A DNA stretch of 64,000 nt, from assembly GCF_004745075.1 (NCBI RefSeq), contig NZ_RHFH01000009.1, forward strand, positions 124,001 through 188,000. The letters are read 5' to 3'. Below are positions 56,935 through 64,000 of this stretch, piece by piece. The translations under genes were made by a program, and so were the position numbers. Each line of letters opens with the position of its first letter. Position 1 is the first letter of the stretch. This DNA is from Brevibacterium sp. S111 (GTDB lineage: Bacteria; Actinomycetota; Actinomycetes; Actinomycetales; Brevibacteriaceae). The notes beneath the pieces were generated by a model. That model worked only from the letters and a program-made list of their open reading frames with translations, had not been told where the DNA came from and did no database searches.

Positions 56935-57813
56935 ATGCCCATCACCCTTCTCACCCCCACCGCCGAACCCGCGCCTCGCCGCTCGAGGGCGAGGACCCAT
57001 CGCCCCGATGATCAGTCTGCAGCCGTGCCCGATCCCGCCCGGGTCCGCGTCCCGCCCCTGGTCATCGCCCACCGCGGCGCGTCGGCGAACTGGCCGGAGA
57101 ACACGATCCCCGCATTCATGGCCGGCATCGACCAGGGGGCTGACATGATCGAGACCGACGTGCACATGAGCGCCGATGGTGAGCTCGTCATCATGCACGA
57201 CGCGACCGTCGACCGCACCACCGACGCCCGCACGCTCTACCCGAATCGCACCGACCGGTCCATCGGCGGGATGAACGCCGCGCAGATCGCCACGCTCGAT
57301 GCCGGCGGATGGAAGGGGGAGGAGTTCGCGGGGATCCGTGTGCCGCGCCTCGCCGAGGTGCTCACCCTCGTCCACGACACACGCACCGGCCTGCTGCTCG
57401 AGGTCAAACATCCCGAACGCTATCCGGGAATCGCCGCAGCGATCGTGTCCGCCCTGCGCGCTCTGCCGAACTATCTCGACCGGGCCCTGGCCGCAGGCAT
57501 GCTCGTCGTCCAGTCGGCGAACTGGGCGTTCATCCGCGAATTCCACGCCCTGGCACCCGAGGTCCCCGTCGGGGTGCTCGGCCGCCCGTGCCCGGATGAA
57601 CTCGAGGACTTCGCCGAATGGGTCGACCAGATCAACCCCGAATTCTGCGCCGCCGACCCGGAATTCCTCATGATGATCCACGAGCTCGGCATGTCGAGCC
57701 TGGTGTGGACGGTCGACGAGCCCGCGGGGATGGATCGTGCCATCGACATCGGTGCCGACGGCATCATCACGAACACCCCCGACCGCCTCGTCGACATCGT
57801 CGAAGCCCTCTGA
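56935..57813 (+). CDS. glycerophosphodiester phosphodiesterase
   Basis: A 292-residue GDPD TIM-barrel enzyme hydrolysing glycerophosphodiesters to glycerol-3-phosphate and alcohol. The catalytic segments are IAHRGASANWPENTIPAF (about residue 43) and METDVH-like IETDVHMSADGELVIMHD, with LLLEVKHPERYPGI further on. The start ATG follows AGAGGAG. No signal peptide is seen, so it acts in the cytoplasm. The first 40 residues are Pro/Arg-rich and probably disordered. Confidence 0.93.
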   Translation: MPITLLTPTAEPAPRRSRARTHRPDDQSAAVPDPARVRVPPLVIAHRGASANWPENTIPAFMAGIDQGADMIETDVHMSADGELVIMHDATVDRTTDARTLYPNRTDRSIGGMNAAQIATLDAGGWKGEEFAGIRVPRLAEVLTLVHDTRTGLLLEVKHPERYPGIAAAIVSALRALPNYLDRALAAGMLVVQSANWAFIREFHALAPEVPVGVLGRPCPDELEDFAEWVDQINPEFCAADPEFLMMIHELGMSSLVWTVDEPAGMDRAIDIGADGIITNTPDRLVDIVEAL

Positions 57814-57819
57814 ACTCCA

Positions 57820-57895
57820 GGATGCGAGGGCTCAGAGCGCAGCCCTCAGCGCAACAGGACGCGAAGGCTCAGAGCGTCACGATGCGAGGGCCCGG
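57820..57895 (+). repeat. imperfect direct repeats after the GDPD gene
   Basis: GGATGCGAGGGCTCAGAGCG (57820), GGACGCGAAGGCTCAGAGCG (57857) and a shorter CGATGCGAGGGC (57880) follow the stop codon. They are another example of repeated units at a gene 3' end. Confidence 0.65.
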
Positions 57896-57901
57896 CCACG
57901 G

Positions 57902-58354
57902 TCATTCGTGGGGTGCGCGGGCCACGTGGCTGAGCTCCGTCTCCCACGTCGAGGGATCGGTCACGGGGAAGGACCGCCCGGTGACCTCCTCGGCGAGGAT
58001 CCGGATGAAGTGATTCTTCGTTCCCGGCTGCAGCGGGGACACGTCGAGGGAGACGGTGTCGCGCAGCTCGTCGGGAGCACTGATCGTCTTCGCATCGCCC
58101 TTGACGATGACGCTGAACGCGGTGCCCGCCTCAAGCCCGTCGATCTCGAAGGCGACGCGCGGGCGGCTGCGGATGGCGTCGACCTTGGTGCCCTCTCCGG
58201 TGCGGATGACGAGCGCGGAATGTTCGACGACGAAGTTCACCGGGAAGATCTCCGGGGCCTCGTCGACGATGACGGCAAGGCGGCCGACAGAAGTCGATCG
58301 CAGGCGTTCCCAGCATTCCTTGGCATCGAGCGTCCAGGTTGATTCGGCGTTCAT
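57902..58354 (-). CDS. pyridoxamine 5'-phosphate oxidase-like flavin-binding protein
   Basis: A 150-residue split-barrel protein of the PPOX-related family (PF12900 type). Seen are LDAKECWERLRSTSVGRLAV, FPVNFVVEHSALVIRTGEGT, VAFEIDGLEAGTAFSVIVKG and a C-terminal HFIRILAEEVTGRSF. Such proteins bind FMN or F420, and many act on unknown substrates or in stress responses. GGGAGG precedes the start ATG. It is monocistronic. Confidence 0.85.
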   Translation of the reverse strand: MNAESTWTLDAKECWERLRSTSVGRLAVIVDEAPEIFPVNFVVEHSALVIRTGEGTKVDAIRSRPRVAFEIDGLEAGTAFSVIVKGDAKTISAPDELRDTVSLDVSPLQPGTKNHFIRILAEEVTGRSFPVTDPSTWETELSHVARAPHE

Positions 58355-58494
58355 CGTCGGCCTCCCGTTCGGCAGGGGCGGATACCGGAAGCGGCACCCT
58401 CACCACTGATTTCTACATATTGTAGAAGAATGTCGCGGGCAGGGGAAGAGGGTGCCGCCAATCGGATCGCACGGTCTCAGGAACGCGCTCACCC

Positions 58495-58522
58495 TCACCG
58501 AGGCGGCCCCGCCTCGGCGAGG
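58495..58522 (-). terminator. terminator built from an inverted GCCGAGGCGG pair
   Basis: CTCACCGAGGCGG (58495-58507) pairs with CCGCCTCGGCGAG (58510-58522), 13 bp with one wobble and almost no loop. It follows the stop of the minus-strand membrane-protein gene by 5 bases. Confidence 0.6.
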
Positions 58523-58527
58523 TGCGT

Positions 58528-59526
58528 TCACTTCGGGTCGGCGGGGGCCTTCCGGCGCTGCGTCACCGCGTCGAAGGTGATGACCGCGAGACCGAAACTG
58601 CCGATCGTGAACACGAGCAGGCCCACCGGCCCGAATGGGTAGCCGCCGCCGAGGCCGGCGCCGAAGTCGACGGAGGTGATGGCGTACTGGCGGCAGAGGT
58701 AGAGGCCCGCGGCGATCGTGAGGAAGGTGAGGGTGTGCGCCAGGTGAGGGCGGGTGCGGCTGAGGTCGCGTCCCACGGCCGGCTGCTCTGCCGGCAGTGA
58801 GCGGGCGACCGCGACCGCGCGGAGAGCATAGACCGCGGCGACAGAGCCGAGGGCTGCGGCAACGGCGCCGATAACATCACCGGACTGCGACAGCAATGGT
58901 TCAGCCGTGATCGGCTGGCGCAGAATCCACACGACGATGATGACGGCGACCACGGCGAAGAGGACGATCGCGGCGGCTCTGCCGCTGCGGGCCGCACGCT
59001 GCTCGAGGCGTCCTGTGTCTGTGCCGGCGGAGTCCGCGTCGACGTCTGTGCCACCGAGCGCAGCCCCGACTCGTGAGACCGTGACGGCCAGAACCTGGGC
59101 GACGATCAGCGGATAGATGAGGTCGGCGATGAAGTGAACAAGGCGGACGATGGCGAAGAATCGTGATTCGACTTCGACGCTCGTGAACTGACCGGTGAAG
59201 ACCGCGGCCAGAGCGGCGAACGCGAAGTAGAAGACGGTGATGACGAGGAAGACGCTGCGCGGAATCGACTTCAGGCTGCGCCCGAGGAGGACGGCGGCGA
59301 CTCCGGCGACGAGGACGAGCACGATCTGGGCGAGACGGAGATCGGTCCCGCCGAAACCAGCCGAAGGCAGGGCCGTGCCCGCCATCTTCGAACCGATCCA
59401 GGTCGCGATGAAGACGACGAAAGCGCCGACCGTGATCGACAGAGTCTTGTCGTCCACGGGTGCGGGAGCGGTCTGCGGAGCCTCATCGTCTGCGGCTCCC
59501 GTGGCATCGTTCGGGGTTGGGCTCAT
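58528..59526 (-). CDS. multi-pass membrane protein of unknown function
   Basis: A 332-residue protein with about eight hydrophobic segments (LSITVGAFVVFIATWIGSKM, LAQIVLVLVAGVAAVLLG, SVFLVITVFYFAFAALAAVF, IVLFAVVAVIIVVWIL and others) separated by a charged loop at about 185-210. No family is recognised. I start it at MSPTPND, because the longer frame reads through promoter DNA. It is divergent from the DUF255 gene, with a 100-bp gap. Confidence 0.75.
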   Translation of the reverse strand: MSPTPNDATGAADDEAPQTAPAPVDDKTLSITVGAFVVFIATWIGSKMAGTALPSAGFGGTDLRLAQIVLVLVAGVAAVLLGRSLKSIPRSVFLVITVFYFAFAALAAVFTGQFTSVEVESRFFAIVRLVHFIADLIYPLIVAQVLAVTVSRVGAALGGTDVDADSAGTDTGRLEQRAARSGRAAAIVLFAVVAVIIVVWILRQPITAEPLLSQSGDVIGAVAAALGSVAAVYALRAVAVARSLPAEQPAVGRDLSRTRPHLAHTLTFLTIAAGLYLCRQYAITSVDFGAGLGGGYPFGPVGLLVFTIGSFGLAVITFDAVTQRRKAPADPK

Positions 59527-59626
59527 GCCGTCATGATTCCATAAAGCCAGGTACCTTGCTATTTTCGATGGGCGGTTTCCGTGGTCGGGCCTCGCCCCGA
59601 CCCGCGGGAAGTGAGACGCTGGGGGC

Positions 59627-62074
59627 ATGCCGAACGAACTCGCTGCCTCAACCAGCCCCTACCTCCGCGCGCATGCCGACAACCCAGTGGACTGGCGGAT
59701 GTGGACGCCGGAAACCCTCGCCGAGGCGGCCCGCCGAGACGTTCCCCTGCTCATCTCGATCGGGTACTCCACCTGCCACTGGTGCCACGTCATGGCACAT
59801 GAGTCCTTTGAGGATGAGGCGGTCGCGAAGCTGATGAACGACCGGTTCGTTCCGATCAAGATCGACCGCGAGGAACTGCCGGACATCGACTCGAACTATA
59901 TGAACGCGCTCCAGGCGATGACCGGGCAGGGCGGATGGCCGATGACGATCTTCGCCACGCCCGCCGGCAGCCCCTTCTACGCCGGCACGTATTTCCCGCC
60001 GGCTCCGCGCGGGAAACTGCCCGCGTTCACCCAGGTGCTCACCGCGGTGTCCCAGACGTGGACGGATCGCCGTGATGAAGTCGATCAGATGACCCGGCGG
60101 ATGGACCGCGGACTGGCCGAGATGGCCGATGCCGTGACGAGTGCGCTGCCCGCCGAGGCGGCCGCCGAGTCCCTGAGTCCCGAGGAGCTCGATTCCGCAG
60201 CCGCGGCGCTCCTCGATTCCTATGACCCGGCGTGGGGCGGGTTCGGCGGGGCGCCGAAGTTCCCGCCGATGATGAACGTGCTCCAACTCCTGGCCGCGTT
60301 CGTGCGGTTGGGTGGGACAGCCTCGGCGAGCGGTTCGGGTGGCTCCGACCCGGCGGGCGGGGACGGCGGCGCCGCCTCGGCGAGGGAATCGGACGACGGA
60401 GACGATGCCCACCCGATGGATCGGGTGCGCGCGGAGGGACGGCTCGGTTGGCTCGGCGCGGATGGGCACCTGACCGGGGAGCTCGTCCTCGACTGCCTCA
60501 TCGCCGTCCGTGGGACGCTCGCGCGGATCGCCAGCGGCGGCATGCGTGACCAGGTGCGCGGCGGGATCGCCCGCTACAGCGTCGACCGGCAGTGGTTCGT
60601 GCCGCACTTCGAGAAGATGCTCTATGACAATGCCCTCTACCTGCGCGCCGTGGTCGCGTGGGCGAAGGTCGAACGCCGCCTCGACCCGAAGTCGAAATGG
60701 CTCGCACTGGCCGAACGAGAGATCGCTGACACCGCGAACTTCCTGGTGAGCGACTTGACGACCGAAGGCGGCTGCATCGCGGCCCTCGACGCGGACTCGC
60801 TCAGCGAAGCAGGGGTGTCCGAGGAGGGCGCCGCCTACGTGTTCACCCCCGAGGAGTTCGCACAGGCCGGGCAGGCGGGTCTGCTCGGGCTCGTCGACTC
60901 GCCGGCCGGCGCGGAACTGTCCGGGCAGGTCGTCGCGGCCGTGCGCATCATCGACTGGCTCGGAATGGAGGACGTGCCCTTCGACGCCGATCATCCCGCG
61001 CCCTGGGACATCGAAGCGACACGACGCCAACGCGAAGTGCTCGCCGAGCTGCGGGCACGGCGTTCGCAGCCGGCCCGGGACGAGAAGATCATCACCGAAT
61101 GGAATGCGCTGGCCGTCACCGCCCTCGCCGAGGCGGCGCTGTACACGGGTGCGGGTGCTGAGGATGCCGGTGGTGCGGATTCGGACGGTGCGGGCGCGGA
61201 CGGTGCAGGGTCGGATGCTGCGGATCCGAGAGAGTGGGGCAGGACCGCACTGCGGTTCTGGGAAGCGATGCACGAACGGTTCGAGCGGACGGGGGCGTCC
61301 GATTCAGTGGACGCAGCCGGCTCGGCCGGGTTCGATGTGCGGCGCAGCTTCACCGACGGAGAGCCGGGCCCAGGACGGGGCGGGCTTGCCGATCGGGCGC
61401 AATTCATCACCGCTGGGATCACGGTCCGGCAATTGCCGGGCGGGGCCGCCTCGGTGCCGGTGAATGTCCTGGTCACAGCGAGTGCGCAGATGCTCGATGA
61501 CTTCACCGCCGACAGTGAGGACGGGATCCTCGAGGTCGTCGATTCGCTCGGTGACGGAATCATCGACGTGAAGTCGGCGGACCCGGTGGACAACACCGTC
61601 CCCTCGGGTCGGTCGGCAGCTGCCGAGGTCGTGCTGCTGCTCGCCGAACTCGGCGTCGACGCGGTGGTGGGTGCAGATGCGTCCGCCGCGGCTGCGGGCG
61701 ATGCGGGATCCGATGGCTCGGAGGCGACGAGCGGGAGTGCCCTGTTGGAGACGGGGAGGCTGCTCGAGCTGCGGGACCGACTCCTCGGCGTCTATCGGGC
61801 GCTGGCCGGTCAGGCTCCGCGCGGCTGCGGGCACGCACTCTGGCAGGCCGAACGGGCCCTCGGATCCGTGCGGGTCGCGACCACGGACGCCAGTCTGCGG
61901 GCAGCCGCGGCCCGGCACCCATCCCTCACCCTGCTCGCGGACTCGACCGGAGTGCCGGGACCGGACGGCGGCGAGGTCGCCGTCCCCGCGGGGACAGCGA
62001 TCGTCTGCCGGGGTACGTCGTGCTCCCTGCCGGTTGGGACTGCTGCCGAACTCTCGGCACTGGTGGCCGGGTAA
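59627..62074 (+). CDS. DUF255 thioredoxin-domain protein (YyaL/SPATA20-like)
   Basis: An 815-residue protein. The N-terminal thioredoxin-like domain is clear: [35 protein letters not shown] (CxxC at about residue 50) and [20 protein letters not shown]. It is followed by the (alpha/alpha)6-barrel-like region ([33 protein letters not shown]). The family is usually 650-690 residues; Ala/Gly/Ser/Asp-rich insertions at about 230-265, 505-530 and 680-710 account for the rest. The function is not established; a redox or sugar-isomerase-like role has been suggested. GGGGG precedes the ATG. A five-unit repeat begins at the stop. Confidence 0.9.
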   Translation: MPNELAASTSPYLRAHADNPVDWRMWTPETLAEAARRDVPLLISIGYSTCHWCHVMAHESFEDEAVAKLMNDRFVPIKIDREELPDIDSNYMNALQAMTGQGGWPMTIFATPAGSPFYAGTYFPPAPRGKLPAFTQVLTAVSQTWTDRRDEVDQMTRRMDRGLAEMADAVTSALPAEAAAESLSPEELDSAAAALLDSYDPAWGGFGGAPKFPPMMNVLQLLAAFVRLGGTASASGSGGSDPAGGDGGAASARESDDGDDAHPMDRVRAEGRLGWLGADGHLTGELVLDCLIAVRGTLARIASGGMRDQVRGGIARYSVDRQWFVPHFEKMLYDNALYLRAVVAWAKVERRLDPKSKWLALAEREIADTANFLVSDLTTEGGCIAALDADSLSEAGVSEEGAAYVFTPEEFAQAGQAGLLGLVDSPAGAELSGQVVAAVRIIDWLGMEDVPFDADHPAPWDIEATRRQREVLAELRARRSQPARDEKIITEWNALAVTALAEAALYTGAGAEDAGGADSDGAGADGAGSDAADPREWGRTALRFWEAMHERFERTGASDSVDAAGSAGFDVRRSFTDGEPGPGRGGLADRAQFITAGITVRQLPGGAASVPVNVLVTASAQMLDDFTADSEDGILEVVDSLGDGIIDVKSADPVDNTVPSGRSAAAEVVLLLAELGVDAVVGADASAAAAGDAGSDGSEATSGSALLETGRLLELRDRLLGVYRALAGQAPRGCGHALWQAERALGSVRVATTDASLRAAAARHPSLTLLADSTGVPGPDGGEVAVPAGTAIVCRGTSCSLPVGTAAELSALVAG

Positions 62075-62158
62075 CCGAGCCGGACGGGTAGCCGAGTTCA
62101 GCGGAAAGCCGAGCTCGACGGATTGCTGAGCCGGACGGATTGCTGAGTTCAGCGGAAA
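62074..62158 (+). repeat. 5 x 17-bp tandem repeat at the 3' end of the DUF255 gene
   Basis: Five 17-bp units (62074-62090, 62091-62107, 62108-62124, 62125-62141, 62142-62158) of the form GCYGAG-N-CGGA. They start within the stop codon and alternate between an A-type (…TTCAGCGGAAA) and a B-type (…GACGGATT) ending. Confidence 0.8.
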
Positions 62159-62181
62159 GCCGCGCGTCGCCTCGGGGACGG

Positions 62182-63894
62182 TCAGCTTTCCAGGCGGAGC
62201 TCGCGGTAGCGGTTGAGGGCGGCGGCGATCTCCTGCGCGCGGGGCCGGGTCAGATGGCCCGGGTGGTCGCGGTGGCCGGTGACTGCGTCGATGCCTTGGG
62301 CGTCGAGCATGCTCTCGAGCTCGGTGAGGGCTGTGGTCAGCGAGGTGCGTCCGTCGAAGACCTCAGCGAGGTGCTCGAGCGACTCGGCGACCCCGGCGGT
62401 CTGCTGGGCGTCGACGAGCTGAGCGACGGCGATGAGGTCGATGAAGCTGCGGCCGAACTGGATTCGATCGGAGCCCTTCGCACGGGCCGACTTCGTCTTC
62501 GACGATGGGCGCAGGGCCCGGGCCGTCGGTACGCGCGGTGACGTGACGAAACCGGGGTCGGACGCGTCCGAATCCGTGGCGAGGCCGTGGGCGGTGACAC
62601 CGACGAGACGGTGCGCTTCTTCGGTGACCTCGCGGGGGACATAGGCATCGAGAGCGATGACGTGATCGGCGACCTCGAAGAACGCACTCGACCCGCCGGC
62701 GACGAGCACCGTGGAGACGCCCTGCCTGGTCAGCAGGGGGCGGACGCGGTCGACGAACGGGGTGATCGGCTCCCGCTCGGCAGGAATGAGGTTCCGCATG
62801 CGCTCGTCGCGGATCATGAAGTTCGTCGCCGAGGTGTCCTCGTCGATGAGCAGGGTCTGCGCCCCGGCTTCGACCGCTTCGACGAGGTTGGCCGCCTGTG
62901 AGGTCGACCCGCTCGCGTTCGTCGTCGAGAACGATCTCGTGTCAGTCCCCGACGGTAGGTTGTTGATGAACGCCGAGATGTCGTCGCCGGTCACGGCCCG
63001 ACCGTCCTCGGCTCGGATGGAGGTGGCAGAAGGGTCGCTGATGACCCACTCGCGTCCGTCGCCCGCGATATGCGGGTAGACACCGCGTTCGAGAGCGCGC
63101 AGAATCGTCGACTTGCCGTGGTACCCGCCGCCGACGATGACGGTGACACCACGGGGAATGCCCATACCGGTGAGGCTGCGCCCGCTCGACAGATCGACCG
63201 TGTGCTCGAGTTCCGGAGGGGAGGTGAAGGAGACTGCAGTCTCGACATCCATCGGCCGGTCCGAATCCCCGGAGACACGCGGCAGGACCGCACCATTGCC
63301 GATGAATCCGACCAGCTCGACCTCGCCGAGGTGATCGCGCAGTTCCAACTGATCCCTGTGCAGCTGGACGTGCGCCTCCAGGGCGTGGGCGGACGGGGAG
63401 CCGGAAGCCGGCCAGCGGTCGAAGAGGAACAGTGCTTCGGCGAGCTTCGGAAGGTCGCGGGTGAGGATGTCGGCGGCCTGATGGCCGAGGATGCGCCGAC
63501 CGCGGGCCGGCAGATTGACCAGCAGTCGTGCCTCGAAGCCGGCATCGTCGATGAGGATGTTCGTCCTCTCGAGGATCTCCTGGCCCGGCTGACCGAGGAT
63601 GAGGGCGCGCTGTTTGAGGTCTGCGAGGATCATGTTGCCGGCCCGCAGAAGATAGTCGGCCGCAGCGATCCGGTCGGCACGATCGGTGGTCAGTTCCGGC
63701 GGGAGCTTGGCATCGGCCCGGTCGACTCGGACGCGGACCTTCGACGGTGACGCGAAGGGATCGGCCTGGACGCGGTCGATGAAAAGCGTCACCGGTCCGA
63801 AGCTGTAACGGCCGCGGATCTGCTTGAGATTGCCGTAGCTGCGACCGTCGAGGCTGTGCAGAGTGGATGCGAGATTCGACTGACGTGAACTCAT
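62182..63894 (-). CDS. ABC-class P-loop ATPase (PF09818 family)
   Basis: A 570-residue predicted ATPase of the non-transport ABC class. Seen are YGNLKQIRGRYSFGPVTLFI near the N terminus, a P-loop VIVGGGYHGKSTILRALERG (about residue 255), then INNLPSGTDTRSFSTTNASG, the Walker B LLIDEDTSATNFMIRD, and STVLVAGGSSAFFEVADHV. The family has no membrane partner and its function is not known. ATG 63894 or 63903 is the start; neither has a strong ribosome site. It converges on the DUF255 gene. Confidence 0.88.
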   Translation of the reverse strand: MSSRQSNLASTLHSLDGRSYGNLKQIRGRYSFGPVTLFIDRVQADPFASPSKVRVRVDRADAKLPPELTTDRADRIAAADYLLRAGNMILADLKQRALILGQPGQEILERTNILIDDAGFEARLLVNLPARGRRILGHQAADILTRDLPKLAEALFLFDRWPASGSPSAHALEAHVQLHRDQLELRDHLGEVELVGFIGNGAVLPRVSGDSDRPMDVETAVSFTSPPELEHTVDLSSGRSLTGMGIPRGVTVIVGGGYHGKSTILRALERGVYPHIAGDGREWVISDPSATSIRAEDGRAVTGDDISAFINNLPSGTDTRSFSTTNASGSTSQAANLVEAVEAGAQTLLIDEDTSATNFMIRDERMRNLIPAEREPITPFVDRVRPLLTRQGVSTVLVAGGSSAFFEVADHVIALDAYVPREVTEEAHRLVGVTAHGLATDSDASDPGFVTSPRVPTARALRPSSKTKSARAKGSDRIQFGRSFIDLIAVAQLVDAQQTAGVAESLEHLAEVFDGRTSLTTALTELESMLDAQGIDAVTGHRDHPGHLTRPRAQEIAAALNRYRELRLES

Positions 63895-63925
63895 TGGACA
63901 CATGCTACTGGTCGGAGATGACTGC

Positions 63926-64000
63926 TTACTCGCCCCCTTCGGGTCCGATGCCGTAGAACTGCGCCGCATTGGACCAGAACACGGCATCGGCCTCGGAAGC
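63926..64000 (-). CDS. C-terminal end of a gene running off the window (possibly amidohydrolase-2 family)
   Basis: The last 24 codons and a TAA of a minus-strand gene. They read ASEADAVFWSNAAQFYGIGP and a short Glu/Gly tail. The pattern FW-N-A-x-F-Y-G resembles the C-terminal helix of amidohydrolase-2 (ACMSD-like) enzymes, whose chains often end in such an NA-x-x-FYG motif. With so little sequence the family is only a suggestion. Confidence 0.5.
   Translation of the reverse strand, partial: ASEADAVFWSNAAQFYGIGPEGGE

Overview
The window is high-GC actinobacterial chromosome, most likely Brevibacterium or a close relative. Clues are the RamB-type regulator beside the glyoxylate-shunt genes, a mycobacterial MhuD-like haem monooxygenase, a DtxR/IdeR-like iron box, an actinobacterial glycine riboswitch, a complete ectABCD set and several apparently leaderless genes. 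The genus is inferred from gene content only. Genes are dense and mostly ordinary metabolism. I see no tRNA, rRNA, CRISPR array, prophage or insertion sequence.

Layout. (1) 0-6.4 kb: a lower-GC hypothetical membrane protein, two divergent IclR regulators, then a divergent pair of a methylenetetrahydrofolate reductase-like gene and a DmdA-like GcvT-family demethylase, and an APC permease. This looks like a tetrahydrofolate-dependent demethylation module. (2) 6.4-11.3 kb: a haem-degrading monooxygenase, an orphan beta-class DNA methyltransferase, an L-2-hydroxyglutarate oxidase-like flavoprotein, an unlisted small ORF and an enterochelin-esterase-like hydrolase. (3) 11.3-16.7 kb: ramB-like regulator, aceA, aceB and a universal stress protein. 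(4) 16.8-22 kb: a YdiJ-type FAD/Fe-S dehydrogenase, a small HTH protein and an inositol-monophosphatase family enzyme. (5) 22-26 kb: a four-gene siderophore ABC importer behind a candidate iron box. (6) 26-35 kb: a YtcJ-like amidohydrolase, an acyltransferase-3 protein, a CoA-transferase/acyl-CoA dehydrogenase/SDR operon, an alpha/beta hydrolase and a DUF1990 protein. (7) 35-43.7 kb: two near-duplicate SDRs around a TetR regulator and an acyl-CoA ligase, followed by an overlapping ACAD11-like dehydrogenase and APH-type kinase, and a frameshifted MFS transporter. The set matches the logic of the levulinate/4-hydroxyacid (Lva) route. (8) 43.7-50.8 kb: glycine riboswitch, gcvP-gcvT-gcvH-sdaA. (9) 51-56.7 kb: ectA-ectB-ectC, a strong terminator, ectD, a 33-codon ORF and an AGCS symporter. 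(10) 56.9-64 kb: glycerophosphodiesterase, flavin-binding protein, membrane protein, a DUF255 thioredoxin-like protein, an ABC-class ATPase, and the last 24 codons of a further gene.

How the parts work together. Several units feed one-carbon and C2/C3 metabolism: methyl transfer to tetrahydrofolate, glycine cleavage followed by serine deamination to pyruvate, and the glyoxylate shunt that absorbs acetyl-CoA from the acyl-CoA operons. The ectoine genes provide osmoprotection.

Features outside the genes. Short tandem repeats (units of 7, 15, 17, 20, 30 and 31 bp) occur at gene 3' ends and in protein linkers. A GC-rich motif, GCCGAGGCGG, recurs in both orientations and forms the stems of several hairpins. 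Many unrelated enzymes carry Ala/Gly/Asp-rich insertions. These, the Lva-like cluster and the demethylase module are the parts most worth a second look.
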